Positions 24,090 through 34,348 of a stretch of 64,000 nt of DNA are shown here, in pieces. How positions within the stretch are numbered: the first letter of the stretch is position 1; each line of letters starts with the position of its first letter. The notes under the pieces are model-generated. The model saw nothing but the letters and a program-made list of their open reading frames with translations, searched no databases and was not told the origin of the DNA. This DNA is from Dioszegia crocea. Lineage: Eukaryota; Basidiomycota; Tremellomycetes; Tremellales; Bulleribasidiaceae. The translations under genes were made by a program, and so were the position numbers. Location of the stretch: assembly GCA_001600615.1 (NCBI GenBank), contig BCKK01000002.1, positions 774,809-838,808 of the forward strand, in the 5' to 3' direction.

Positions 24090-24817
24090 GGTAAAAGGCA
24101 GAGTAGCGGATATTGGGAGAGGAGGATCGACGGAGTCTTGGGTAGGATGTCTTGTCTTGATGGAGAATTGTGTAAACGTGGGTTTTATGTGGACGATGAG
24201 AACGATGGGGATGCTCGCCGCTACCGACGTTGGTCATACAGTGCCTGCGATTCAGCGAGAGAGCGACCAACGCCGAGGTACCAAAATCAAAGGAGATATG
24301 GTCTCACGTGTAACAGGCTCACAATCCATTGGTCCCAAGGGCTTTGCCGTTGCGCTTACGAGTGATATGTACTCAGGGGTCAGTGTCATGCTCGAACGTG
24401 TCGCTCTCGCCGAGGCGTGATGAAAAGATGATCGACTCACCCTGCATGATTCGGGAGCTAGACACCATGCAGCAGGTTGTGTTAGGCGCTGACGGTCGGG
24501 ATGATAAGCTAGTGATGATTCAGTCAGCGCGGCGGCGCAAATCTAAGTAATTCATTCAGAGTATCCACTCAATGAGGCCATAAATCAGCAGAAACACTGG
24601 AGGAGCGACTGTGAAGAGCTGAGTGAGTAAAGATACACTAAGCGGCGTAATTAGACGCCATCGAGGTATCCGAATCAGGCACCCATATTACATCTACCAA
24701 TCTAATCGAAAGAACTGCACAGATCAGCGAGCGGAAGACGAACTGGCTCGAAGGAGAACGACTTACTCTGGCAGTAGAACGTCATCACCCGGTATCATCA
24801 GCCCGCTTCCGTTGATG
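24090..24817. other. intergenic region, 5' side of the hypothetical gene and 3' side of COG7
   Basis: 728 bp. On the minus strand it should hold the promoter and 5' UTR of the hypothetical gene. A candidate 5' UTR intron (donor GTGAGTCG, branch ACTGAC) lies around 24367-24440. Reading frames on the plus strand here have no protein-like features. Confidence 0.35.
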
Positions 24818-27283
24818 TCATCTGCGCATAGTCCCATCGTCCACCCAGCCCCTCATTCTGCCTATCCTCATCCAGACTTCCTCCGCGTCGCCTCCCTTCT
24901 CTTGCTCAGCACGTTGTTTCCACCCTTCCTCATCTACCTCTGCACCCTCCCTCCACCGCTCCAAATCTGCCCACTCGACATCTAGCGCCCTGACTGCGTT
25001 GCCCAGATATCCCAGATCCGCCGCCAACTGATTTGCCCCCGGGACCGTAAGCTGCGGAATGGCCGGGAGGGTGTTTCGCGTCAGGTGTGCGAGAAGGGTA
25101 AGAGCGAGGGAAGCGATCCATGTGGAAAGCACCATTTCTGGCGGTGGGAGAGTGGATGAGGGCGGTGGGAGCGATGATGATGGAATGAAGGGCAGAGTGG
25201 AGAGATTGTGCCCTAGAGCTGCATCCTGGGCATACACCTCAAAGACCCGAAGAAGATTGAGCAGGCCTTCCGATACTCGCGCAATCGTGTCGGTCGGGGA
25301 AAGGGAGAAGGTGGGGATGGACAGACCGTCCCGACGCGCGCTTCGTGGTTGTTGGGACCAGATGGGGAGAGTAGGGTAGGTAGATAAAGCTGTCCGAAGC
25401 GGAGAGAGGATGATGCTGGATAGAGATACCTGGGAAGCACGGATGAGGTCCGCCAGGGCTTTGGAAGCAGGAGGAAGGAGATTTGATGGTGGACTCGATA
25501 GGAGAGAGTGGAGGTCTGAAGAGTTGAGTGTTGATTGTTGGAGGAGGTTAAGAGGCGCAGAAGATGCCGAAGGAAGATGTAATGAGGAAGATAATTTCTC
25601 TTCGAATGCCGTCAGCCGGGTAGAAATATCCCGACAGACCTTGAGGACGTGAATCCCCGATTGAAACGCCGCCCAGTCCTCGGTAGAGTAGTCTAGCCCG
25701 AAGTCCAGCTCGTCAGGCACCACCACTGGCTGGCTGTCTAGCACTGAGTGGCTAGCGTCAAGGAATGACGCGAAGAAGTCGCCGAGGGCAGAGAGAAGGC
25801 CCGTCGCGCCGTACCCGTGCGTGAATGCCATACAGCGGGCAATCGCGTCCCCACCCATGTGAAAGATGGTGATTGATCGCTCCCCCAGCGCCGCAGCGTC
25901 TTTCTTGGACGAAGACGAGTCGGAACGGAGGAGGTGTAGGAGGTATCGGCGTTCGAGGGTAGAGTAGGCTGATTGAAGGTCAAGGAACGATTCGAAGAGG
26001 GTGGTCTCCCATTGATTGTCAGGGACCAAAGAGCTGGTTCGCTGTTCGGGGGACAGATCGAGATGAGATCCTCGTTGTGTGGCTTGGTCCGATATTGTTC
26101 GAGAGGGTTTACGGGGTGTAGGCCGGGTGGGGGTGATGGGTGATAGTGGTGCCGGGGAAGTATCCGCCATCCGGTCCAGGATGGCATGTATCGCCAGCGC
26201 AATCTCCTCAGTTGCTTTATAAGATTTGATGAGTTCTGGCAAAGCTGTCGAGCCCTGCGCGTCCGCCATACTCCCTAATCTCGCCTGAAGAGATGGTGAG
26301 AGGTTCTCCAATGTAGACTGGATGAACGCCGCTAGCACCCCTGCCCCACTCCCCCTCGGGAATATCCTCCCTACCTGCTCCACCTCCTTTTCCACTGTCT
26401 GACCCAAGACGGTATAGAACCTCGGAAGGAAACCCGCCAACCCATCACCACCTTCGAAAGCAGCCCATTCGTCCAATACCCCTCCCCGCCTTTGGGTAAA
26501 GTAGTAACTTCTGAATTCCGCTTCTCGACCCATGCTTTGGAACACCCCGTAGAACCTTGCACACGCCTCGACATCTACATCCTCCAACGCCTGTCCCAAG
26601 GCCGTAGACAGCGCCGCTTCCAGTCCATTTTGAAGGGAGACCAAGAGTGACTTTCTGGACTCGTACTCTGCCGGAGTAGACTGGAAGACCACCATTGATC
26701 TCCCTGCCTCGGCTAGCCTCGACCCCGCCTTCTCCCACTCCGCCGAAGCGATAGACGAGGTGATCTCTGATTCCAGAGTCGACCAGTTCTCTGCCTCGCG
26801 AAGGATATCCCGAGCACTCTCCATCCGTGATTTCAGCTTATCGAGATGTGTAAGCTTATCGAGACTCTTGCTCGAGGCAGAGACAGCTTTCGATCCTTCT
26901 GCTTCTCGTTTCGACTCCTCGACGCGCCTCACACGGCCCTGCACCGAATCTAGACTCGCCTGCAGGGTCGTAGCGCTCTCTCTCATGAATTGAAGATCAT
27001 AATTCAGGCGAGGAACTGTCCGGGAGATATCCGATATGGACTGCTCGAGCGCTGAGGATGTATCTTGCGATAGGAGGGTGAGCCGGGTGAGGAGGTCATT
27101 CAGGGATGTGTCGAGGTCGGAGAGTGAGGCCGAGGGGGATAAGAGGGAAGTGATAAATGAGGGGATGTCGAGTGGGTTGGCATCCAGGCCCGACGCGAGA
27201 TTTTGCAGAGAAGTCACTTGATCCGTAGATGCCGAAGGAGTGAGTGGAGGTGGTGAGTCCGACATGTCTACAGCGCCGTTCAT
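24818..27283 (-). CDS. COG7: conserved oligomeric Golgi complex subunit 7
   Basis: Subunit of the COG tether, which retrieves Golgi glycosylation enzymes by intra-Golgi vesicle capture. Single exon. I place the start at MNGAVDMSDSPPP (821 aa); MSDSPPP at 27268 is equally possible, and the frame is open to 27376. The N-terminal third is helical and coiled-coil-like, with the COG7-type stretch SLDSVQGRVRRVEESK followed by LDKLKSRMESARDILREAENW. The rest is alpha-helical with a disordered Ser/Pro linker in the middle, usual for fungal COG7. It is divergent from the NEJ1/XLF gene with only about 140 bp between starts, so the promoters overlap. No membrane segment, as expected for a peripheral protein. 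Confidence 0.85.
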   Translation of the reverse strand: MNGAVDMSDSPPPLTPSASTDQVTSLQNLASGLDANPLDIPSFITSLLSPSASLSDLDTSLNDLLTRLTLLSQDTSSALEQSISDISRTVPRLNYDLQFMRESATTLQASLDSVQGRVRRVEESKREAEGSKAVSASSKSLDKLTHLDKLKSRMESARDILREAENWSTLESEITSSIASAEWEKAGSRLAEAGRSMVVFQSTPAEYESRKSLLVSLQNGLEAALSTALGQALEDVDVEACARFYGVFQSMGREAEFRSYYFTQRRGGVLDEWAAFEGGDGLAGFLPRFYTVLGQTVEKEVEQVGRIFPRGSGAGVLAAFIQSTLENLSPSLQARLGSMADAQGSTALPELIKSYKATEEIALAIHAILDRMADTSPAPLSPITPTRPTPRKPSRTISDQATQRGSHLDLSPEQRTSSLVPDNQWETTLFESFLDLQSAYSTLERRYLLHLLRSDSSSSKKDAAALGERSITIFHMGGDAIARCMAFTHGYGATGLLSALGDFFASFLDASHSVLDSQPVVVPDELDFGLDYSTEDWAAFQSGIHVLKVCRDISTRLTAFEEKLSSSLHLPSASSAPLNLLQQSTLNSSDLHSLLSSPPSNLLPPASKALADLIRASQVSLSSIILSPLRTALSTYPTLPIWSQQPRSARRDGLSIPTFSLSPTDTIARVSEGLLNLLRVFEVYAQDAALGHNLSTLPFIPSSSLPPPSSTLPPPEMVLSTWIASLALTLLAHLTRNTLPAIPQLTVPGANQLAADLGYLGNAVRALDVEWADLERWREGAEVDEEGWKQRAEQEKGGDAEEVWMRIGRMRGWVDDGTMRR

Positions 27284-27423
27284 GGCTGTTTGTAGATGTA
27301 GTTGGACGTGTAGAGGAATGTACAGTCGAGAGATGTCCAAGGCAAAATCCGAGACATTTCCACCACCTGCGCGCATCTATCCTTCTCCTCGCTACCTAGG
27401 CTTCTTTCATCTAGACTCCTGAT

Positions 27424-28842
27424 ATGTCGACATACGAGCCCGTACGCCCGCCCTCTTGCACTATGAAAGAATACTAAATCCTGACCCTGCTCCAGTCATA
27501 CAACGCCGCGCTGCTATCGGCACCATGGCATGCCCTCCCCTCACCTTCTCGCCTGATTCTCAAATATGCCCCGCATCCCTCCCGGCCAGGCTACATACTC
27601 CTCCTCACCGATCTCAGCTCGGTATATTGCGAAGTCCTCACTGGGCCCAGTGTACCTATGCGTATGACCCAGGTGGAACGAGCGTTCAACGCCAATGGTA
27701 CCAAGAAGGGGAAAGGCAAGGGCAAGATTGCAGAGCTGGACGAGGATGATGTGATTGGTCGGAGTGAGGCTGCTTTGGCGTCCGTCGGGGAGCTATGGAC
27801 GGATATTGGGGACGCGGAGATTGAAATGAAGGATCATGATTACCATGTGAGCTAGGTTGAGCTCTATAAGAGCGGGCAGAGCACCGGCTGATGGGATAGG
27901 ACGCTGTACTTTCTGTCCAAACGGATGATTTCTCGTGGCTCTTCTACCTAACGTGTGTCTATCTTCACCCTGGGCATTCGTATACCCGAGCAGACTCTCC
28001 ATCCTTCATATGCTGACCCAGAGGTAGTGAGCTGAAAGGTCGACAACCCCTCGACGTACTTTCCAAACACCTCATAGCGCCCTTAGCGGGTATCCTGCTC
28101 GAGACTAACAACATCAAGACTGAGGTATGTCAAATTCTCGTGGATGGTATGCAGCCCTGACGAGTATTAGGGCAAACATGACCCGATGGAGCTTGTCCAC
28201 ACTCTCTTCCAACAGTCCCCGACAATCACCCAGCACATGGCAAACCACCACGCTGTTTCTTCGCCCAAGACTGCAGCTACTCGGTCAAAGCGGCCGACAA
28301 CTCCCCCTCCTTCCAAGCCTGCAACGAGCAGATCGAAAGCGACAAAGAGCCCTGCGAAACCTAAGCCTGCCTCCACCCCTGCCCGGGAACCGGAAGACGA
28401 GACGGGCGAGGAGGAGGAGTATGTCAGTGAGGAGGAAGCAGAACAGCCTCCTGTGACTCGATCGCGGGATACGCCTGCAAAGCCTCGGTCCAAAGGCAAG
28501 CCAACGAGTAAATCGATCTCACCCGACCCTACACCACCTGCTCCGACGAAAAAGTCGCCCGCCAAGGCCAAGAGCCGACATGTAATTGAATCAGATCCGG
28601 AAGTTGAGGCGGAAGATGCTGTCGAGCTGAAATCAGCTGCTGAGGATCCCGTCTCGGAAGCAGGGTCAGCGGAGAAGTCTGTCTCGCCCCCGCCGCCAAC
28701 GATGAGTTCCCAGGCGTCCAAGAAGGAAAAGGAGCGGTTAGAGGAGGAAGAGATGAAGGTTAGGGCGGAGGCGATGAAGCGAAAGATGGAAGGAGGCGGT
28801 GGTGGTGGTGGGAATCTGGGTCGAAGACGGTTGAGGCGTTAA
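27424..28842 (+). CDS. NEJ1: XLF/NEJ1-family non-homologous end-joining factor, apparent frameshift
   Basis: Cofactor of DNA ligase IV that bridges broken ends. Exons: 27424-27441, 27496-27846, 27900-27952, 28022-28125 and 28171-28842. The N-terminal head matches XLF: APWHALP, then GYILLLTDLSSVYCE (compare GYALLVSDLQQVWHE in human XLF), DFSWLFYLT, and a KHLIAP helix leading towards the stalk. A Gly/Lys-rich insert follows the first strands. The long disordered C-terminus ends in a Gly run and basic tail (GRRRLRR), in the position of the Ku-binding tail. Oddity: the KHLIAP frame and the following AGILLETNN frame are offset by one base at a CCCC run (28080-28083), and no acceptable intron repairs it. 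It could be an assembly error, a real disruption or unusual splicing. The family call is firm; integrity is not. Confidence 0.8.
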
Positions 28843-28960
28843 GTCTGTGATAGTTGTCACGAAGGTTCTGTCATCTTGCCTGTAGGCCGTCTTTGTTCTT
28901 GCCAATATGCATCTACACTCATGTCGATCGTACCAATATAACAGTAGTCCCCAGTAACAC

Positions 28961-30598
28961 CTAAGCCTTCTTCTTGCCCAAGATTGCGTCCTTGGCGCTT
29001 TTGCCAGCTCCGGACCCTATCTTCGAGGTCTTCTTCCCTCCCTTCTTAGCCCCCTTCGCCAGATCGGACTTTGCAGGCGCAGCAACCTTCGCCACCGGTG
29101 CGACGGGTACAGCCTCTGCGACCTCCGGGTCGACCTGAGCAGCCTCCACTTCCGCCTCTCCAGCCTCAACCTCAACTTCCATCTCTCCATCCGCCTCTGA
29201 CCCTGCACCGGCAGCCTTCTTGCTTCCGCCTTTACCCCTCTTTCCACCCTTCTTGCTCTTCTTCTTCTCTCCCTCGTCAGCCTCCACATCTTCGCCCAAA
29301 GCCGCCCTTGCGCGCTTCTCCTCCGCCTCCTCTTCCTCCTCATATAGCTCGATCACAGACTTGCGCTTAGTGCCCTTCTTCGCCTTCTCGGCAGCAGCAG
29401 CCTCGACCTCCTTCTGCGCGTGGTCGAATCGCCCATCTAGTGGCGCAGCCCATACCGGCAGCTGGACAGAGGTGGACGTTTTGATACCTAGTGAAAGGAT
29501 ATTTTCCCATCCACCCTTCTGGGCAGAGACGGCAGGGGGGATGGCGGCGAGAAGATTTTCGAGTGTCTGGGCGGGGGTGGAAGAGGAGAGGGTGGCAATA
29601 CGAACGGATCTGGAGGTCAGCAGTGATCGAAGAGGTGATCCCAGTTTGTCAATGACCTACATTTGTGTTCCAGTGGAAGGTATCATATATGTGCTTGCAA
29701 TAGCTCGGGCCAGCTCGTTCTTCAAGTCCTTCTGCTTCAAGTTGACCGGTATGGGCACCCTACAATTATCAGCCTCACTTCTCCTCTCGGTCTGACCACC
29801 AATACTCACTTCTTCGCCTTGTAGAAGATGTTGCCGAGCAATTCCGGCATCAGTCCCATAATCCGCTCATCTGCCAAAAATAGCTCGTGCTCCTTTGCCA
29901 ATTCCCTCCTCGCCTCGAAAGGCTTGAACTTTCCCTTGAGCTTCTTGACGCCTACGACACGTGAGACAAACTTGATGTCCTGCTCGGCGAGCATGTCTTT
30001 GTATTCCCGTTGCGGGTCCTTCACGAGGAGGCAGACGGAGGTGGTTGGGGGAGGGGGGAGGGGAGGGTGGGGAAGTTGACTGATGGGTCAGCAAAGGTGT
30101 TTGACGCGATCGTTTTCGGTAGACCCAGGGACCGTTCCTGCAGGTCGCCCGCTTGTCCCATCTCTGCGGCCAAGTCCAGCAGAGGAGAGGGCAGGATGCC
30201 CGACAGAGGGAGCCATATGGCTCGATGGCGATGTAGCCACCAATCCATCCAAGTCTTCTGCTACTCTCGGACCTACGCCCATCTACGAGACTCTCAACTC
30301 ACATTCTAACAGGCATAACCCCCTTCTTGAACGCCCCAGTCTTGAGTCCGATACTCAACCACACATACTCTTCCCGAGGAATCAGCTCCGTTGACTCGCG
30401 CTCCTTTGCCTCTTTGGCAGCATGTGACAAGAGCGCAGTGACGGCTTTTGTAGCTTGTGGCCGCGAGAAGGACGCTGGGAGCGGGAGAGCGAGGGACGAG
30501 GTGGATGGAACGGGGGCCGGGGTGGCTGTTGTGCCTGCTTTTGCTACTTTGGCTGCCTCGGGCGCCTTGGCTGTTGTTGATGCTGTTGCTGGAGGCAT
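28961..30598 (-). CDS. ribosomal L1-domain ribosome biogenesis protein (UTP30/CIC1/RSL1D1-like)
   Basis: Nucleolar factor of the L1-fold group that assists pre-rRNA processing; not the ribosomal protein itself. Starts at MPPATAST after an Ala/Pro-rich lead. The first exon (30598-30303) ends PVRI in the L1 fold, and exon 2 (30079-29810) continues with VCLLVKDPQREYKDMLAEQ, then SRVVGVKKLKGKF and LPELL-type L1 signatures. VPIPVNLKQ and further L1 strands follow in the next exons. The C-terminus is a long Lys/Glu/Ala-rich tail ending GKKKA, typical of nucleolar proteins. Intron 1 (30080-30302, 223 nt) is several times longer than most in the window. The specific orthologue (Utp30 or Cic1) cannot be settled by eye. 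Confidence 0.8.
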
Positions 30599-30940
30599 TG
30601 TGTGCTATAGATGTATAGCTTAATGTGATGTGAGATGGTGCTTTGTAGGTGGACATCAAATTTTACTCTAGGTGGACTGAACTTTTTCAGAGTCTGTTAA
30701 TGTCACAGATAAATAACACGTCATCCGACGACTCTCACTCAGCGAGGGAGACGGCGGTCATAACCTTGCCATAGTGTGATCATAGTCAATACAAGGCCAG
30801 CTATACCACTAGCCACACATCCGGAACAGGATACAGTTGCATCTATTTCCTTTCCCCAAACCTCCAATGTCTCCTTCTTCGTATATCTTCTTTTGAAGCG
30901 GTATGAGTGGTTCAACTCGCCCTCACAGCCCGTTTCCGGC
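30599..30940. promoter_or_regulatory. promoter region of the L1-domain gene and 3' end of the phosphotransferase
   Basis: 342 bp between two minus-strand genes. It holds the upstream region of the L1-domain gene and the 3' UTR of the CDP-alcohol phosphotransferase. No further coding sequence is supported. Confidence 0.4.
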
Positions 30941-33168
30941 CTACTGAGACTTGACCCCCTTCACCTCGTCCTTCTCAACCCACTGGCCCTGCGCATTCTT
31001 CCTTCGCACAGTGAAGCACGCAACGCCGGTATGTTCACAGCTGGAACAGTCAGCGCAAAGTATTTCCGGCAGCGAGTGTAGGGACTCACATTTGCCAGAT
31101 GACTTCCCGCGCAAATCGGATGTAGTTGAACAAGGCTAGGATGAAGGACATCCACACAAAGACGTTACACGCTGTGGGGGATGCCTGGACAAGGGGTCCT
31201 CTGGTATGTGTCAGTCGGTTGGATCTCGAGAGACTCAGGTATGACACTGACCGGTTGAAGAGCCATTGTGCGTTCGCATCCAAAGCGCCAAATAGCGAGT
31301 AAACCATCATCCCGTTCCAGAATGGGAAGGGACTCTTGGTGACGTGTGCAAGGATGAGCTGAGAGACCTGGTATGAGAATCTGTCCTTTGTCAGCTACGA
31401 AACCCCAATGTGCAAGAGTGGGGGTGTATAACTCACGCCATACCCCAGTAAAGCATGAATGGCAGTAGTCGCGCATCGTGGACTATTCCCACGCCACCTC
31501 GGAGTTCACCTTGGAGCCAGAGCACGAGGATGGCAGTGTGGGCTGCGAAGGGTAAGTAGCCAAGGAGAGGCTGGTAGATTGCCTTTCCGGATTTGCGGTG
31601 CGAAGCAATGACGTTGTAGTAGCTGTTAGGGTTAGCAAATGATTCTCCAAAGGTATTGCACCCTGCCTACGTTACAGTCACCTGGGCTGTTTCACAATTG
31701 GACGGTTATGACAACTCACCTGTTGACGATATTGCCCACAGTCCCTACACCTCCAAACATCATAAACGCCACATTGATCGGCAGACCCTCGAGTCCAGCC
31801 CAATCCCGGCCAGCCAACCAGTTCTTGAGCCCAAACACCTTATCCACCCAGCCCAAAAAGTCCATAACGTAGTGGCCTGGGATGAAGGAGAAGATGGGCT
31901 GGGCCCAGAAGGCCTGGCCGAGCGGGTTGAGGGCGGTAATGGCGTAGATTGCAACCACCATTAGGATACCTTCGACGGGACCTGAGAAGGCGGATAGGTA
32001 GAGCGTGCCGGTGTGATATTCTTCCCATCTAAGGGATTAGCTCTGGCATGTCGAAGATAAGATCATCGATCATGGGGTCTGGCATCGGAAATAACTGAGC
32101 AAGCAGAGAGTGGGGTACGGATACGCTGAAGGCTAGACTCACGTCGAGGCGTAGAAGTTGCACATGGTAGCAGCCTGACTAGTGACAGTCCACCAAGACC
32201 TGTTGAGGCCAAGAGCATGACAGCAGAGCACAGTCTCAAGCTGGACAAATCAGCACCTGGTATCCCGAGCAAGACACAGATCCAAACACAACAACTCACA
32301 GTAGTGTTGATTGCGTCTAAGCATCGTCAGATTCTTGCCCCTCCCGAGAATAAAGCGAGAGATAACTCACCACATCCATGATCGAACATCTCGCCCAGGG
32401 CGCTTCCCATATTCAGCCTCCTAGCCTGTTTACCATCTATAGCGTCCATACCTGATATCGTCAGCTACGTCCTAAAGCAGTCTCTCGCCAACTAGGGAGT
32501 AGAATCAGGACTTGGACCGACTCTGATATGCGAACAATCCGATGGCCCAGCTAAGGTAGACCATACTCGGTAATTCCTTGCCTGAGTATGTGGGGTCGAG
32601 GTAGAATAGCGTGCCGACGTTGGCAAATACGAAACAGAGGCCGAAGAAGGTTATCTAAGCTGTCAGTCTACGGCTCGCTGCGAGACGGGGGATGAGTCTC
32701 AGATCTCTTGGGGTACCCAGGGATACTGATGCGGTGGATCACATTCTGGGCTATTGTGCATCAAGTCGTGTGGGGGATTGATGGTTCTCATGAGGAGATG
32801 ATCGTTAGGTGCCCAGTACTCTGATAACAAGTCCATCAGACAGTCCCCAGTCTCCCTCCATCAACAGCGTTCCAAGATCACCGCTACCCCCTCTATTCCC
32901 CTTCAAGCCCTCTCATCAGACCCTTCCCACGAAGGCTGCACTATGTAACCCTTCGCCCTCCTACTCCCAGATAGATACCCGTAGCACAACCACCACCCGC
33001 AGCTCAATACACACCAACACTCACCGTATTAGGCGCCATCCATCTCGGAAAGATAGTGACGAGCCAAGTCCAGAACGGACCGAGGGCATATCGCGAAACG
33101 ACGCTCTTGTCGATTCCCGAGTACTTGTACTGGTCCAGCCCTTTGAGTTGGGCTTTGGTTATCCGCAT
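30941..33168 (-). CDS. CDP-alcohol phosphotransferase (choline/ethanolamine phosphotransferase, CPT1/EPT1 type)
   Basis: Integral ER/Golgi membrane enzyme that transfers phosphocholine or phosphoethanolamine from the CDP form to diacylglycerol, the last Kennedy-pathway step. The start [10 protein letters not shown] gives a 48-codon first exon (33168-33025), then a 370-nt intron and exon 2 beginning [10 protein letters not shown] at 32654. The active-site signature DGxxAR(8)GxxxDxxxD is intact: [23 protein letters not shown], split across two exons. Several hydrophobic segments follow, including [20 protein letters not shown] and the [20 protein letters not shown] helix. The C-terminus is CFTVRRKN... 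with stop at 30941-30943. Many short introns. Choline versus ethanolamine specificity cannot be read from the sequence. Confidence 0.9.
32655..33024 (-). other. long first intron of the CDP-alcohol phosphotransferase gene
   Basis: 370 nt with donor GTGAGTG and acceptor CTTAG. The exons on either side join in frame and match the family (MAPNT then ITFFG), so no exon is missing. It is the longest well-supported intron in the window; no clear snoRNA boxes were seen. Confidence 0.75.
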
Positions 33169-33685
33169 CGCTATCAGGTGCTGGCTTGGCTTCGGCGTCC
33201 AAGGTCTACCGACTACAAGAGAGATAAGGAGGATGAGAGGGGGATGACGAATGGCGGGAAATATTTCGGGCCCCCTCTTTCGGGTTCTGAAACCTTGTGT
33301 GGGGTTGGCAGACTGTAGACGACCGTCACTTCAGTCATGCGGTGACTGCCTCTATGGAGATGTCAAGGTATGCAATGATCAGAGCAGTCATGCTTGTCCA
33401 AAATCTCCTTGAAAGCCCTCTGCAATCTCGCATGATCCCGTCATCCATATCATCTCACAGCGGTATAAACAGGGCCAACCTAGCGAAAAGCGAAGAACCG
33501 AAACCCATACTGGCGGCAACAGGCAGTTCAGAATATATCCAGAGTTATAAACAGAGCAGACATGAGGGGGTTGACAGTATAAGATAGGAGGGGTGGGGGG
33601 TGTCGCCGGGGTATATTGAAATCGTACAAAAGCAGGCATAAAAGTTTCTCTTCTTCTCCTCCCCACTCTACATCATGGGAACCAC
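33169..33685. other. intergenic region between the phosphotransferase and the HMG-box gene
   Basis: 517 bp between two minus-strand genes: upstream region of the phosphotransferase and 3' UTR of the HMG-box gene. Reading frames here show no protein-like sequence. Confidence 0.4.
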
Positions 33686-34348
33686 CTAATCCTCATCCTC
33701 GTCATCATCTTCCTCCTCAACAGGGCTGTACTGTCAGCCATCACTCCAAAGGTCACTTGATCCTGGGACATCACTCACGCAGCGGCCTTCTTGCTGGCCT
33801 TCTTGGGCGCGGCAGCCTTGACGGGTGCGGGGTTTGTAGACTCGTACGCAGTCTTGTCGGTCGCAGCTCGCGTCTTGTCCTTCTCAGCCTGGGCCTCGTA
33901 GGGCTAGTATGCGTCAGCTTGTGTCCTACCCAGAGCAGGTCCGAGAAAGAATTCACCTTCTTCTCGCTGTCGCTCATCTCCTTCCACTTGGCACCGAGCA
34001 GTCTACCCGTCTCGCCGAAGGTCGCATCGGGGTTCTCCTCCTTGATCCGCTCACGGTAGTCCTGGACGAAGAACATGTAAGCGGAGAGGGCACTGTAGGA
34101 TCAGCGTGTGCCGTGTAGGCTGGTAGCGGGTTGTGAACTGGGATGGAAGGTTGGCCCATGGTAGAAGGAAGGAGACATGATCTTCCTTCCTCCAAGGCAT
34201 GCTGATGCCATCCCAGGCGCCGCACACAGCCCAGCCAGATCAAAAACAGAAGACAGACTCACCGCTTGGGCTTGTTGGGGTCCTTGGCGGCCTTTGTCCT
34301 CTTCTCAGGCTTGGCCTTGGTGGTCTTCTCGACGGCTGCTTTGGGCAT
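33686..34348 (-). CDS. NHP6: NHP6-type HMG-box chromatin protein with acidic tail
   Basis: Small non-sequence-specific DNA-bending protein that works with FACT and at promoters. Four exons; the first is 34348-34263 and the second starts at 34092. The N-terminus is Lys-rich ([16 protein letters not shown]). A single HMG box begins [20 protein letters not shown] and includes [15 protein letters not shown] and [10 protein letters not shown]. It is followed by an Ala/Lys tail and a short acidic end ([10 protein letters not shown]), so this is Nhp6 plus an acidic tail as in animal HMGB. The start is at the Met before the basic stretch. The frame stays open 97 codons further upstream to 34639, probably 5' UTR. 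A donor-like GTGAGTAC at about 35196-35203 (minus) suggests a 5' UTR intron. Confidence 0.9.
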
